From Pseudomonas farris (GTDB lineage Bacteria; Pseudomonadota; Gammaproteobacteria; Pseudomonadales; Pseudomonadaceae): a stretch of 64,000 bases of DNA. The stretch covers positions 1 to 64,000 of the forward strand of contig NZ_JAHSTV010000012.1 in NCBI RefSeq assembly GCF_019145235.1. The letters are read 5' to 3'. The position numbers and the translations under genes were made by a program. The stretch's first letter is position 1. Every line of letters begins with the position of its first letter. This document shows, piece by piece, positions 40,679-49,339 of the stretch. The notes beneath the pieces are model-generated. The model did no database searches. It worked only from the letters and a program-made list of their open reading frames with translations, and was not told the DNA's origin.

Positions 40679-43195
40679 CTATTTACGAGGCTTGATCCGC
40701 GCGGTCGCCTCGGCCACCAGCGGATCATCCGGCCAGTAATGCTTCGGATAGCGCCCCTTCAAATCCTTCTTCACCTCGGCATACGTACTGCGCCAGAAGT
40801 TCGCCAGGTCCTGAGTCACCTGCACCGGTCGCCGCGCCGGAGACAGCAGATGCAGTTTCACCACTTGCCGCCCCCCAGCAATGCGCGGCGTCTCGGCCAA
40901 GCCGAACAGTTCTTGCAAGCGCACCGCGAGAATCGGCGGCTGTTCGCTGTAATCCAAACGGATCGATGAACCCGAAGGCACGCTCAGGTGATGCGGCGCC
41001 AGTTCGTCGAGCCGTTGCGGCAGCGGCCACGGCAACAAGTTGTGAACAATGCTCGACAAGTCCAGGTTAGCGAAGTGACTGAGGCGCGAGACTTTCCCCA
41101 GATAGGGCATCAACCAGTGTTCGAGACTTTTGAACAGAGCGGTGTCGCTGACATCCGGCCACTCACTCTCACCCTTGCTGCCAAGGTCCAACTGCCGCAA
41201 TAACGCAACTCGTGCCTGCCACTGACGCAGTTCCGGAGTCCACGGCAATAGTTCCAGACCTTTGCGCCGCACCAGGTTCACCAGCGCCTGACAGCGGGCG
41301 CTTTCGTCGAGCCCGGTTAGCGGCTCACGGCTAAGAATCAATTCGCCAACCTTGCGCTGACGCTCGGCCCGCAGCACGCCTTCGCGCTCATCCCAATCCA
41401 GTTGATCGACGCAACGCACCTGCTCGGCCAGCACTGAATCGAACAACGCTGGATCGAAATCCGTCGCCAGATAAATCCGCTCCTCACGCTGGCCTTGGCG
41501 ACTGCCCAGATCGGCGATCACCAGCCACGGTTGCTTCATCAAGCTGTCCGCTTCAGCAAACAGCGCCGCACGACCGTTGGCCAATCGATATTCAGCGCCA
41601 CCGGCCCGCCGCTGCTGGGCTACGCGGTCGGGATAGGCCAACGCCAACAGCGCACCGAGCCAGCGCGGATGATCCGGATCGCCGACCGGTTCCGACGCTT
41701 TACCCCGCAGGTAACCGCGATACTGCCGCGCCAGTTGCCGGGCACGTTGCACGCCACCCTGAGCGCCGCGTGCGGCCCGTTCTTCGCCGGACAACAGCAC
41801 CAATCGGCTGTGCAGATCCGCGCCAGCGCCACGCAAGATATCCCGCTCGCCGAGCAGTGCCGCGACATCACAGGCCATGTCGGCCAAGCCTAGCGCCTGA
41901 CCGCGTAACAGCAAATGCGCGATGCGAGGATGAGCCGGCAGTTCAGCCATCGCCTGACCATGACGGGTCAGCGCCTCGCCCTCCAGCGCGCCCAAACGTT
42001 CAAGCAGATCTTGAGCCTGTGCATAAGCCGCTGCCGGAGGGACATCGAGCCACACCAATTGACTCGGCGTCACGCCCCAACGCCCCAGTTGCAAGGCCAG
42101 CCCGGCGAGGTCCGCCGAGAGAATTTCCGCACTGGCGTAAGCCGCCAGTTGCTCGTGCTGATCCTGCGACCACAACCGATAACACACGCCGGGCTCCAGG
42201 CGCCCTGCCCGGCCCGCGCGCTGCGTGGCACTCGCTTTGGAAATGCGCTGAGTATCCAGGCGAGTCATGCCGCTGCCGGGGTCGAAACGCGGCACACGCG
42301 CCAACCCCGCATCGATCACCACGCGCACACCGTTGATGGTCAGGCTGGTCTCGGCGATGTTGGTGGCCAGCACCACTTTGCGTTTGCCGGCGGGCGCCGG
42401 ATCGATCGCGGCGCGTTGGGCGGCGAGGTCCAATTCACCATGCAACGGGCAGAGCAAAACCTGTGTGCTATCGCCCAGTGCATCGGCGAGTTGCTGATGC
42501 ACCCGACGGATTTCCGCCTGCCCTGGCAGGAACACCAGTACGCTGCCAGTTTCATCATTCAAGGCTTCAAGGACGGTCTGCACCAACCGTGGCTCGATGA
42601 ATTCACCCGGTTGAAACGGTCGACCCCAGCGCATCGCCACCGGGTACATGCGACCTTCGCTGCGCAGAATCGGCGCATCGTCCAGCAACCCGGCCAGGCG
42701 TTCGCCTTCAAGGGTTGCCGACATCAAGAGGATTTTCAGCGGTTGATCGTCACGAAACAGCTCCCGGCCATTGAGGCTCAGGGCCAACGCCAGGTCGGCA
42801 TCGAGACTGCGTTCGTGGAACTCATCGAAAATCAGCAAGCCCACGCCTTCCAGCGCCGGGTCATCCTGCAAGCGCCGGGTGAGGATGCCTTCGGTGACCA
42901 CTTCGATGCGGGTGTTGGGGCCGACTTTGCTGTCGAGACGAATCCGGTAGCCAACGGTTTCACCAACCTTCTCGCCCAGTTCACTGGCCAACCGCTCCGC
43001 CGCCGCCCGCGCGGCCAACCGGCGCGGTTCGAGCATCAGAATGGTCTGCCCGGCCAGCCACGACTCATCGAGCAAGGCCAAGGGCACGCGGGTGGTTTTA
43101 CCGGCGCCGGGCGGTGCTTCGAGCACGGCTTCGTGGCGTGTAGCGAGGGCTTCACGCAGGGCGGGTAAAACTTCATCAATCGGCAAAGAAATCAT
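40679..43195 (-). CDS. hrpB: ATP-dependent helicase HrpB
   Basis: 838 residues. DEAH-family motifs: PPGAGKTT (28-35), IFDEFHERS (motif II), SATLEG (motif III), VVLATNIAETSLTINGVRVVIDAG and QRAGRAGRLEPG (motif VI). The C-terminal DUF1605/HrpB region ends with TAEVKKDLKGRYPKHYWPDDPLVAEATARIKP, a HrpB hallmark. It is an RNA-helicase-like protein whose job is poorly defined. GGGAG precedes the chosen ATG. Confidence 0.94.
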   Translation of the reverse strand: MISLPIDEVLPALREALATRHEAVLEAPPGAGKTTRVPLALLDESWLAGQTILMLEPRRLAARAAAERLASELGEKVGETVGYRIRLDSKVGPNTRIEVVTEGILTRRLQDDPALEGVGLLIFDEFHERSLDADLALALSLNGRELFRDDQPLKILLMSATLEGERLAGLLDDAPILRSEGRMYPVAMRWGRPFQPGEFIEPRLVQTVLEALNDETGSVLVFLPGQAEIRRVHQQLADALGDSTQVLLCPLHGELDLAAQRAAIDPAPAGKRKVVLATNIAETSLTINGVRVVIDAGLARVPRFDPGSGMTRLDTQRISKASATQRAGRAGRLEPGVCYRLWSQDQHEQLAAYASAEILSADLAGLALQLGRWGVTPSQLVWLDVPPAAAYAQAQDLLERLGALEGEALTRHGQAMAELPAHPRIAHLLLRGQALGLADMACDVAALLGERDILRGAGADLHSRLVLLSGEERAARGAQGGVQRARQLARQYRGYLRGKASEPVGDPDHPRWLGALLALAYPDRVAQQRRAGGAEYRLANGRAALFAEADSLMKQPWLVIADLGSRQGQREERIYLATDFDPALFDSVLAEQVRCVDQLDWDEREGVLRAERQRKVGELILSREPLTGLDESARCQALVNLVRRKGLELLPWTPELRQWQARVALLRQLDLGSKGESEWPDVSDTALFKSLEHWLMPYLGKVSRLSHFANLDLSSIVHNLLPWPLPQRLDELAPHHLSVPSGSSIRLDYSEQPPILAVRLQELFGLAETPRIAGGRQVVKLHLLSPARRPVQVTQDLANFWRSTYAEVKKDLKGRYPKHYWPDDPLVAEATARIKPRK

Positions 43196-43304
43196 GCTGG
43201 CTCCCAAACAGAGCGGCGAGTATAACGGCGAACTGCTTGGTGTTTATCACGGTCCTAATTCATACAGGCACCCCTTCGTTTTGTAATAACCCAGGAGATT
43301 TCAT

Positions 43305-43724
43305 ATGCGTGCTCCCTTTCGCTTGATCGGCGGTGTATTGGTCGCGACCTTGCTGACCCAGGTAACGGCCTGCGGCTCGATTTTCTACCCGGATCGTCGC
43401 GGTCAGATCGACGGCAAGATCGACCCGGCCATCGCCGCGCTGGATGCCGTGGGTCTGCTGTTTTACATCATCCCAGGCCTGATCGCCTTTGCGGTGGACT
43501 TCGCCACGGGCGCCATTTACTTCGAGCCAGGCCGGACTGCTCAGGTGGCTCCGGAAAAACTCAAGGAAGCCATCGGTGTCGATGGCAAGGTCGATAACCA
43601 CAAGTTGCAGACTATTCTCGAAACTGAGTTGGGCCGCAGCTTCCCGCTGGACGATCCACGCCTGATCCAGCACAAGGGCAGCGCCCAGCAACTGGCCATG
43701 TTCGGCCTGCAACCGGCCGCATAA
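43305..43724 (+). CDS. Small lipoprotein of unknown function
   Basis: 139 residues. A signal peptide ends in a lipobox-like VTAC (Cys23), so the protein is probably lipidated. A second hydrophobic stretch (about 48-68, AVGLLFYIIPGLIAFAVDFATGAIYF) follows, then a helical C-terminus. CCAGGAGA precedes the start. Some relatives carry the name polyribonucleotide nucleotidyltransferase, which the sequence does not support. It lies 109 bases from divergent hrpB. Confidence 0.8.
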   Translation: MRAPFRLIGGVLVATLLTQVTACGSIFYPDRRGQIDGKIDPAIAALDAVGLLFYIIPGLIAFAVDFATGAIYFEPGRTAQVAPEKLKEAIGVDGKVDNHKLQTILETELGRSFPLDDPRLIQHKGSAQQLAMFGLQPAA

Positions 43725-43765
43725 TTCATGCGTTCGAAAGGACACTTAAAGGAACAGCCACACCT

Positions 43766-44662
43766 ATGACCACCAGTACCGAACACGCCCGCCTGCTGCG
43801 GCTGGCGACGCGCGCCTCGGTGGCGGTGGCGTGCACGCTGATCGTCGCCAAAGCCATCGCCTGGTGGCTGAGCGGCTCGGTGAGCATGCTCGCCGGGCTG
43901 ACCGACTCGGCACTCGATGGCGTCAGCTCGCTGCTCAATCTGCTGGCCGTGCATTACGCCTTGCGCCCGGCCGACGACGATCATCGTTACGGGCATGGCA
44001 AGGCCGAATCATTGGCGGGTATGGCTCAGGCGCTGTTCATTGGCGGCAGTGCGGTGCTGATCGCCTTGCAGGCGATTGAACGATTGAAACATCCGGAGCC
44101 GATAGGCGCAGCGTGGCTCAGCATCGGAGTGATTGTGTTCTCCCTCGCCCTGACCGTGGCCCTGCTGATGTTGCAGCATCGGGTGATCAAGGCAACCGGT
44201 TCCAACGCCGTGAGTGCCGACTCCTTGCATTACCGCTCGGACCTGCTGCTCAACGGCAGCATTCTGGTGGCGCTGGTGCTGGCCGGGTTTGGCTGGCATC
44301 AAGTCGACCCCTGGTTCGGATTGGGGATCGCGGCCTACATCCTCTGGAGCGCCATTCATATCGCCCGGGAAAGTTTTGCGGTGCTGATGGATGAAGAGCT
44401 GCCGCCGGATGTCAGCCAGCACATGCTTGAACTGGCCTGCAGCGTACCGGGGGTTTTGGGCGCACATGACCTGCGCACACGAATCTCCGGCAACCAGTGG
44501 TTCGTACAGTTACATCTGGAATTGCCGGGGGAGCTGACTCTGTCAGTTGCCCACGGCATCAGCGATCAAGCCGCCGAGGCGATTCACTCCGCCTACCCGC
44601 GAGCCGAAGTGCTGGTGCACGCCGACCCACAGGAAGTGGTGAACGCCGCCAGGGCTCAGTAA
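43766..44662 (+). CDS. Cation diffusion facilitator (FieF-like metal exporter)
   Basis: 298 residues with six membrane spans and a cytoplasmic C-terminal domain. The metal site of CDF proteins is visible: LAGLTDSALDGVSSLLNLLAVHYALRPADDDHRYGHGKAE in span II and the following loop (Asp and His), and SADSLHYRSDLLLNGSILV in span V (His/Asp). The LMDEELPPDV segment and the late HLELPGELTLSVAHGISDQAAEAI match the FieF branch. It exports Fe2+, Zn2+ or related ions using the proton gradient; the metal is not certain. Confidence 0.9.
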   Translation: MTTSTEHARLLRLATRASVAVACTLIVAKAIAWWLSGSVSMLAGLTDSALDGVSSLLNLLAVHYALRPADDDHRYGHGKAESLAGMAQALFIGGSAVLIALQAIERLKHPEPIGAAWLSIGVIVFSLALTVALLMLQHRVIKATGSNAVSADSLHYRSDLLLNGSILVALVLAGFGWHQVDPWFGLGIAAYILWSAIHIARESFAVLMDEELPPDVSQHMLELACSVPGVLGAHDLRTRISGNQWFVQLHLELPGELTLSVAHGISDQAAEAIHSAYPRAEVLVHADPQEVVNAARAQ

Positions 44663-45654
44663 CTCACCTGATAACCGCGACTACTCAGACAGTTGCCCTG
44701 GGCCTGTCGGTAGGCTTGCACCACCGACGGATCCGGTTGATAGGTGACGGCGCGCGGATCGAAACCGCTCTGCTCCACGGCCCAGCGATAGCACTCGTAA
44801 CCGTCCCGACTGACCTCCTCTGGCGACTGGCCGTTGGCCGGATACGCCACCACGTCATAACCAGTGTTCACCGGTTGCGGCTGCACGGGTGGTTCGACCA
44901 CGACGTAATCCCGAGTGCTCTCCTGATAGGCGTAATACGCACCGGCCGCCAGGAACAACAACGCACCGCCGATCCACACTTCACGCGCGTAATCGGGCAA
45001 GTAGCTGACCCGAATCCCGCGAGGCGGCTGAACCACCACGTAACGTGGGCCGTGCGGGCGATACCAGTAACCACCGGAATAGAAATAATCCTGGCCACGA
45101 TACGGCACGCGGTAGTTGCGCTCCGGGGAGCGGTCGATCACGTACCCCGGACGATACTGCGGGCCGGGGCCCCAGCCATTGCCGCGCCCATCCGGGCGAC
45201 CGGGCCAGCGACGATCATCATGACGTGAGCCCTGACCGCCAGTCTGCCAATTCCGGTTGTCATTGTTGCGCCGTGGTTCGTCCTGATAGTAGCCACGCCG
45301 GGGTTCCTGGGTCTGGCGCACGGTGTCGGGCCGGCCCTGAATCGGCAGATTGTTACTGGGTTGTTGCGGCGGTCGGCCCTGAGTATTGGGATCGTGCGAG
45401 GGACGGTTCTGCCGCTCGCCGCCCTGATTCTGGTCGTGGAGTTCGAACTTGCGGCTGTTGTCGCCACGAATGATTTCGTTGTTCTGCGGCCGGGGCTGGT
45501 TGTTACCGTCATGGCCCCGGCCCTTTCCTTGATGATCCGGTCCGCGCTGGCCGCCATCGGGCCCACGGATTTGCGGCTCGTCGGCAAGCGATTGCGCAGT
45601 GACACTCACACACAGCAAACCAACACCGGCCAAACGCCAGATGCGCGACTTCAT
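44656..45654 (-). CDS. Secreted low-complexity protein (DUF6515-like)
   Basis: 332 residues with a signal peptide (MKSRIWRLAGVGLLCVSVTAQSLADEP). Residues about 30-180 are rich in Gly, Gln, Asn, Arg, Pro and Asp and likely disordered. They are followed by RNYRVPYRGQDYFYSGGYWYRPHGPRYVVVQPPRGIRVSYLP, a single membrane span (about 230-245) and a C-terminal domain with two Cys (YECYRWAVEQSGFDPR, GNCLSSRGYQ). The DUF6515-type C-terminal region is recalled, not searched. GAGGAAAAGC precedes the chosen ATG. It overlaps the convergent CDF gene by seven bases. Confidence 0.75.
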   Translation of the reverse strand: MKSRIWRLAGVGLLCVSVTAQSLADEPQIRGPDGGQRGPDHQGKGRGHDGNNQPRPQNNEIIRGDNSRKFELHDQNQGGERQNRPSHDPNTQGRPPQQPSNNLPIQGRPDTVRQTQEPRRGYYQDEPRRNNDNRNWQTGGQGSRHDDRRWPGRPDGRGNGWGPGPQYRPGYVIDRSPERNYRVPYRGQDYFYSGGYWYRPHGPRYVVVQPPRGIRVSYLPDYAREVWIGGALLFLAAGAYYAYQESTRDYVVVEPPVQPQPVNTGYDVVAYPANGQSPEEVSRDGYECYRWAVEQSGFDPRAVTYQPDPSVVQAYRQAQGNCLSSRGYQVSY

Positions 45655-45777
45655 GCTTTTCCTCACTGCGGGTTAGGGCCTGTACGTAAGACTGGGAAAG
45701 CACAGGCCGGTTCTGCAACAGGTTATCAGTCACGCAACTTATTTATTGAGGGTCGCCCATGAATTCCGGGCAATAAA

Positions 45778-45804
45778 AAAGGGAGACCCGTCGGCCTCCC
45801 TTTG
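45778..45804 (-). terminator. Rho-independent terminator on the minus strand
   Basis: AAAGGGAGGCC-GACG-GGTCTCCCTTT, read on the minus strand, forms a stem of about ten pairs with one mismatch and is followed by TTTTTTATT. It ends a transcript that comes from the right (46 kb side), where the only candidate is the small frame at 45846-46016. Confidence 0.8.
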
Positions 45805-45845
45805 AGAACTTCGTCCGTGCTCGACGCTTATGACGTCGGCTCACC

Positions 45846-46016
45846 TCACGCCGTCTTCTGGACAGTGTGTAGCTCGGGGGCCAACACATCCCCGGTGGGG
45901 GTGGCGACCGCAGCTGGCCTGATTGGGCGAGCCGCATTGGACTGTTTGTCCGAGCAGTGATTCTGGTGATAAGAATAGGCCCGGAGCGACGACAGAGGAT
46001 TGCGAAGATTGCTCAA
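45846..46016 (-). CDS. Possible small protein of 56 residues, own terminator
   Basis: An open frame from a TTG start runs to a TGA 41 bases before the strong terminator at 45778-45804. The product would read LSNLRNPLSSLRAYSYHQ... and end ...ELHTVQKTA, with two-domain composition (polar first half, Ala/Pro-rich second). A fair promoter (TTGTCA, 17 bases, TATCTA) lies upstream on the same strand. No convincing ribosome site is seen, and it could instead be a noncoding RNA. I do not recognise the family. The Lrp regulator gene faces it. Confidence 0.4.
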   Translation of the reverse strand: MSNLRNPLSSLRAYSYHQNHCSDKQSNAARPIRPAAVATPTGDVLAPELHTVQKTA

Positions 46017-46089
46017 ATAAACATCACTTGCGCAATTTTTAACTCAGGATAGATAATCCGCCGCAATAGTTATGACAAAGGCCTGATTG

Positions 46090-46569
46090 ATGAGCAAACT
46101 CGACCGATACGACCTGAGTATTTTGGCGGAATTACAGCGCGACGCGCGCATCTCCAATCAGGAGCTGGCTGAACGCATCGGCCTGTCGCCTTCGCCTTGC
46201 TCGCGGCGGGTCAAGCAACTGGAAGACGACGGTTACATCACCCGCCAGGTCGCCTTGCTGGACCGCAAGATGCTCGGCCTGAGCCTGACCGCCTACGTGC
46301 TGATCGGCATGGACCGCCATACACCCGAGCGTTTCGAGAACTTCGAAGCCGCCATTCGCACCTTGCCGCAAGTGCTGGAATGCAGCCTGGTGACGGGAAT
46401 GGATGCGGATTATCAGCTCAAGGTAGTGGTGCCGGACATGGACCACTATCAGAAACTGCTGCTGGGGCATCTGACCCGGATTGAAGGGGTGACTAGTGTG
46501 CGGTCAAGTTTTGTGTTGAATCAGGTGCTCAACAGCACCGAGTTGCCGCTGACTCATTTGCGCAGCTGA
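46090..46569 (+). CDS. Lrp/AsnC-family regulator (MdeR-like)
   Basis: 159 residues. The helix-turn-helix is at about 4-53 (DRYDLSILAELQRDARISNQELAERIGLSPSPCSRRVKQLEDDGYI) and the RAM domain follows (LVTGMDADYQLKVVVPDMDHYQKLLLGHLTRIEGVTSVRSSF). It reminds me of P. putida MdeR, the methionine-gamma-lyase regulator, but no such lyase gene is next to it here; the divergent side holds only the small frame at 45846-46016. AAAGG lies before the ATG. The amino acid sensed is unknown. Confidence 0.88.
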   Translation: MSKLDRYDLSILAELQRDARISNQELAERIGLSPSPCSRRVKQLEDDGYITRQVALLDRKMLGLSLTAYVLIGMDRHTPERFENFEAAIRTLPQVLECSLVTGMDADYQLKVVVPDMDHYQKLLLGHLTRIEGVTSVRSSFVLNQVLNSTELPLTHLRS

Positions 46570-46579
46570 AACCCGCTTC

Positions 46580-46680
46580 TGTAGGAGCTGTCGAGTGAAA
46601 CGAGGCTGCGATCTTTTGATTTTGCTTTTTAAAAACAAGATCAAAAGATCGCAGCCTCGTTTCACTCGACAGCTCCTACA
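46580..46680. repeat. Large perfect palindrome, GTAGGAGCTGTCGAGTG family
   Basis: Two 41-base arms (starting TGTAGGAGCTGTCGAGTGAA) are exact inverted copies, with a 19-base centre that is itself nearly self-complementary (GCTTTTTAAAAAC). RNA from either strand would fold into a hairpin of over 40 pairs. It lies just after the Lrp stop. Its inner part (GGCTGCGATCTTTTGA) links it to the shorter hairpin at 18270-18312. Confidence 0.92.
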
Positions 46681-46794
46681 AGAGTGCTCTGGGCGACGAA
46701 TAGCTGCGACACACCGACGCAGGTCAATGCTCCGCCAATCCGCCATGGCGTATACTCCAGCGCCTTTTAGCCCCACCCGCGCTGGAGATGTTCG

Positions 46795-47004
46795 ATGGAT
46801 CCTGCAGTACTCGAAGAGTGGATGATGACTGGCCTGGTCAGCATCCTGATCATTTTCATGGGTTTCATCGTCTGGGATCTGGCGAAAAAATCCAAGGCCG
46901 GGCGCTTCGGCTCGTTTATTCTGTTCTTCGTACTGGGGCTGGGCGTGGCCGCGTTCGTGATCAAAAGCGTGGTGATCGGCCTGATCGAATCCGGCACTCT
47001 ATAA
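46795..47004 (+). CDS. DUF2788 small membrane protein
   Basis: 69 residues with two membrane spans (about 12-31 and 38-61). The sequence ([53 protein letters not shown]) is of the DUF2788 type found in Pseudomonas. GGAGATG precedes the start. It overlaps the convergent rluE gene by six bases. Function unknown. Confidence 0.83.
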   Translation: MDPAVLEEWMMTGLVSILIIFMGFIVWDLAKKSKAGRFGSFILFFVLGLGVAAFVIKSVVIGLIESGTL

Positions 47005-47640
47005 GCGCGCCGGCACTTCCTTCCACTGGCCCTGATCGAGCCCTTCGATCGACCAGTCGCCGATTCTGACCCGCACCAGACGCAACGTCGGCAAGCCGAC
47101 CGCCGCGGTCATGCGCCGTACCTGACGGTTGCGCCCTTCGCGAATCACCAGCTCCAGCCAACTGGTCGGCACGCTTTTACGAAAGCGCACTGGCGGGTTG
47201 CGCGGCCACAGTTCGGGCTCATCCAGCTGTCGCGCTTCGGCCGGCAATGTCATGCCGTCGTTCAGTTCGACGCCATCGCGCAATCGCTGCAACTGCACAG
47301 CGGTTGGCTCACCTTCCACTTGCACCCAGTAAGTCTTGGCCAGTTTGTGTTTCGGGTCGGCAATTCGCGCCTGAAGCTGACCGTCATTGGTCAGCAACAG
47401 CAAGCCTTCGCTGTCACGGTCCAGCCGCCCTGCCGGATAAATTCCCGGAATCTCGATAAAATCCTTGAGCGTCGCCCGCCCTTCGCCGTCGCTGAATTGC
47501 GTCAGCACATCGAAAGGTTTGTTGAACAGAATCAGCTTCGGCTCGGCCGGCGGCGCTTTGGCGACACGGCGCGGGGCTGAAGAGGATGGCGCAGGCTTCA
47601 CGCCAGGGCGACGGGAAACGGGACGTGGAGGACGAGACAT
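46999..47640 (-). CDS. rluE: 23S rRNA pseudouridine synthase RluE-type
   Basis: 213 residues. A Pro/Ser/Arg-rich N-terminus (about 1-30) precedes the RsuA-family catalytic domain: [33 protein letters not shown] with the catalytic Asp, [10 protein letters not shown], and [29 protein letters not shown]. There is no S4 domain, as in RluE. It makes pseudouridine 2457 in 23S rRNA. The ATG is the only start consistent with the domain. Confidence 0.92.
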   Translation of the reverse strand: MSRPPRPVSRRPGVKPAPSSSAPRRVAKAPPAEPKLILFNKPFDVLTQFSDGEGRATLKDFIEIPGIYPAGRLDRDSEGLLLLTNDGQLQARIADPKHKLAKTYWVQVEGEPTAVQLQRLRDGVELNDGMTLPAEARQLDEPELWPRNPPVRFRKSVPTSWLELVIREGRNRQVRRMTAAVGLPTLRLVRVRIGDWSIEGLDQGQWKEVPARL

Positions 47641-47710
47641 GGCGAGAAGAACATCTAACGGTCAGGGCTGCTAATGCTAGTGCCCCAACCGCTAAATGAC
47701 CATGAGACAA

Positions 47711-49174
47711 TCAGCGGAACGGCGGCTCGTCGAAGCTGCGCAGTTTGCGCGAGTGCAGCGAGTTGAGCTCGGTGCGCAACAGATCCACCGCTTCGATGCC
47801 AATCTTCAAGTGCTGGCTGACCGCGCGTTCATAGAAGGCGTTGGCCGAACCCGGCAGTTTGATTTCGCTGTGCAACGGTTTGTCCGATACGCAGAGCAAT
47901 GTGCCGTATGGCACCCGCAAGCGGTAACCCTGCGCGGCGATGGTGCCGCTTTCCATGTCCACCGCCACGGCGCGAGACAGGTTGATCAGCGGACGTTCCT
48001 GCGCCCAGCGCAGTTCCCAGTTACGGTCGTCGTAGGTCAACACGGTGCCGGTACGCAGACGCTTCTTCAGCTCATCGCCCTTCTCACCGGTGATGTTGGC
48101 CGCCGCTTGCTGCAACGCCATCTGCACTTCGGCCAGGGCCGGAATCGGAATGTTCGGCGGCACGACACGGTCGAGAATCCCGTCGCGGCGCATGTAAGCG
48201 TGGGCCAGCACATAATCGCCAATAGTCTGCGACTGACGCAAGCCGCCACAGTGGCCGATCATCAGCCAGCAATGCGGACGCAGCACCGCCAGGTGGTCGG
48301 TGATGTTCTTGGCGTTGGACGGGCCGACGCCGATGTTCACCAGGGTCACGCCATGGCCGTCGCTGGCGATCAGGTGATAGGCCGGCATCTGGTAACGATG
48401 CCAGACCACGCCCGCGGCAATCGCCGACGCTTCGCCGTGGTCCATGCTCTTTTCGATGATCACGTTGCCCGGCAACACCATGCGCACAAAACGCGGATCG
48501 TTGCGCAGTTGCTCAAGGCCATGAACGATGAACTGGTCGACGTAGCGGTGGTAGTTGGTCAGCAGAATCCACGGCTGCACATGGCGCCAGTCGCTGCCGG
48601 TGTAATGCACCAGTCGGCGCAGGGAGAAATCCACTCGCGCGGCGTCGAACAGGGCCAGGGGCAACGGGTCGGTGTTTTCCCAATCGTACAAACCATCGGC
48701 AATGCCATCGGTGGCGGCCGACAAATCCGTACTCGGGAACACGCGCGCCAGCACCGCCGCCGTGACGCCGGAGCCGGCCAGCTCATCGCCCTGCTCGACC
48801 ACATACGGATACGGAATGTTCTGCTGACTGACGCCGACTTCCACGGTCACGGTGAAGTCGTGCATCAACGGGACAAGTTGTTCCAGCAGGTATTTGCGGA
48901 AAGCGCGGGGATGAGTGACGGTGACGCTGTAGGTTCCCGGCAGTTGAACCTTGGCATAGGCGCGAGTGGTCTGTGGGACTTCGCCCTGGCAAAGGTAGGT
49001 CAGACGCAACTCGGGATAACGAAACAGAGCACGCTGCTCTGCGTCCGGCTCGACGCGATCCTTGAGATAACGCTTGAGCGCCTGATTCAGCGCTGTGGTT
49101 GCACGCTCGTGCAAGGCAGCAAGCCGATCCACGGCTTGCTCGGCGGTTTGAACGACAATAAACGCTTCGGTCAC
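47711..49174 (-). CDS. amn: AMP nucleosidase
   Basis: 487 residues from the GTG start. An N-terminal AMP-nucleosidase-specific domain with LCQGEVPQTTRAYAKVQLPGTYSVTVTHP precedes a nucleoside-phosphorylase-like domain with LIASDGHGVTLVNIGVGPSNAKNITDHLAVLRPHCWLMIGHCGGLR and VDMESGTIAAQGYRLRVPYGTLLCVSDKPLHSEIK. It splits AMP into adenine and ribose 5-phosphate. GTG (reading VTEAFIVVQ) is preferred over an ATG 12 codons upstream because AGGAAG lies right before it and the family N-terminus begins there. Confidence 0.92.
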   Translation of the reverse strand: MTEAFIVVQTAEQAVDRLAALHERATTALNQALKRYLKDRVEPDAEQRALFRYPELRLTYLCQGEVPQTTRAYAKVQLPGTYSVTVTHPRAFRKYLLEQLVPLMHDFTVTVEVGVSQQNIPYPYVVEQGDELAGSGVTAAVLARVFPSTDLSAATDGIADGLYDWENTDPLPLALFDAARVDFSLRRLVHYTGSDWRHVQPWILLTNYHRYVDQFIVHGLEQLRNDPRFVRMVLPGNVIIEKSMDHGEASAIAAGVVWHRYQMPAYHLIASDGHGVTLVNIGVGPSNAKNITDHLAVLRPHCWLMIGHCGGLRQSQTIGDYVLAHAYMRRDGILDRVVPPNIPIPALAEVQMALQQAAANITGEKGDELKKRLRTGTVLTYDDRNWELRWAQERPLINLSRAVAVDMESGTIAAQGYRLRVPYGTLLCVSDKPLHSEIKLPGSANAFYERAVSQHLKIGIEAVDLLRTELNSLHSRKLRSFDEPPFR

Positions 49175-49281
49175 GATCAGCTTCCTGTGTTCTGACTTGC
49201 AGACCTTCATCTTGCCTGCATCGTCGCTTCACGGGAACAGTGGCGTGTTGGCTGCACATCAATTCTGAGATACAGATAAAC

Positions 49282-49313
49282 CCTGTGGGAGCGGGCAAGC
49301 CCGCTCCCACAGG
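49282..49313. repeat. Collapsed REP hairpin
   Basis: CCTGTGGGAGCGGGC and GCCCGCTCCCACAGG are perfect inverted 15-base arms with a 2-base centre. It is a compact form of the GTGGGAGCGGG repeats, between the amn and acyl-CoA dehydrogenase genes. Confidence 0.85.
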
Positions 49314-49339
49314 TTTCAGTGCTGTTGATCAAATTGTGG

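Noticed and set aside
47696-49195. 499-codon plus-strand frame opposite amn
   Set aside because: Exact mirror of the amn reading frame with no recognisable domain.
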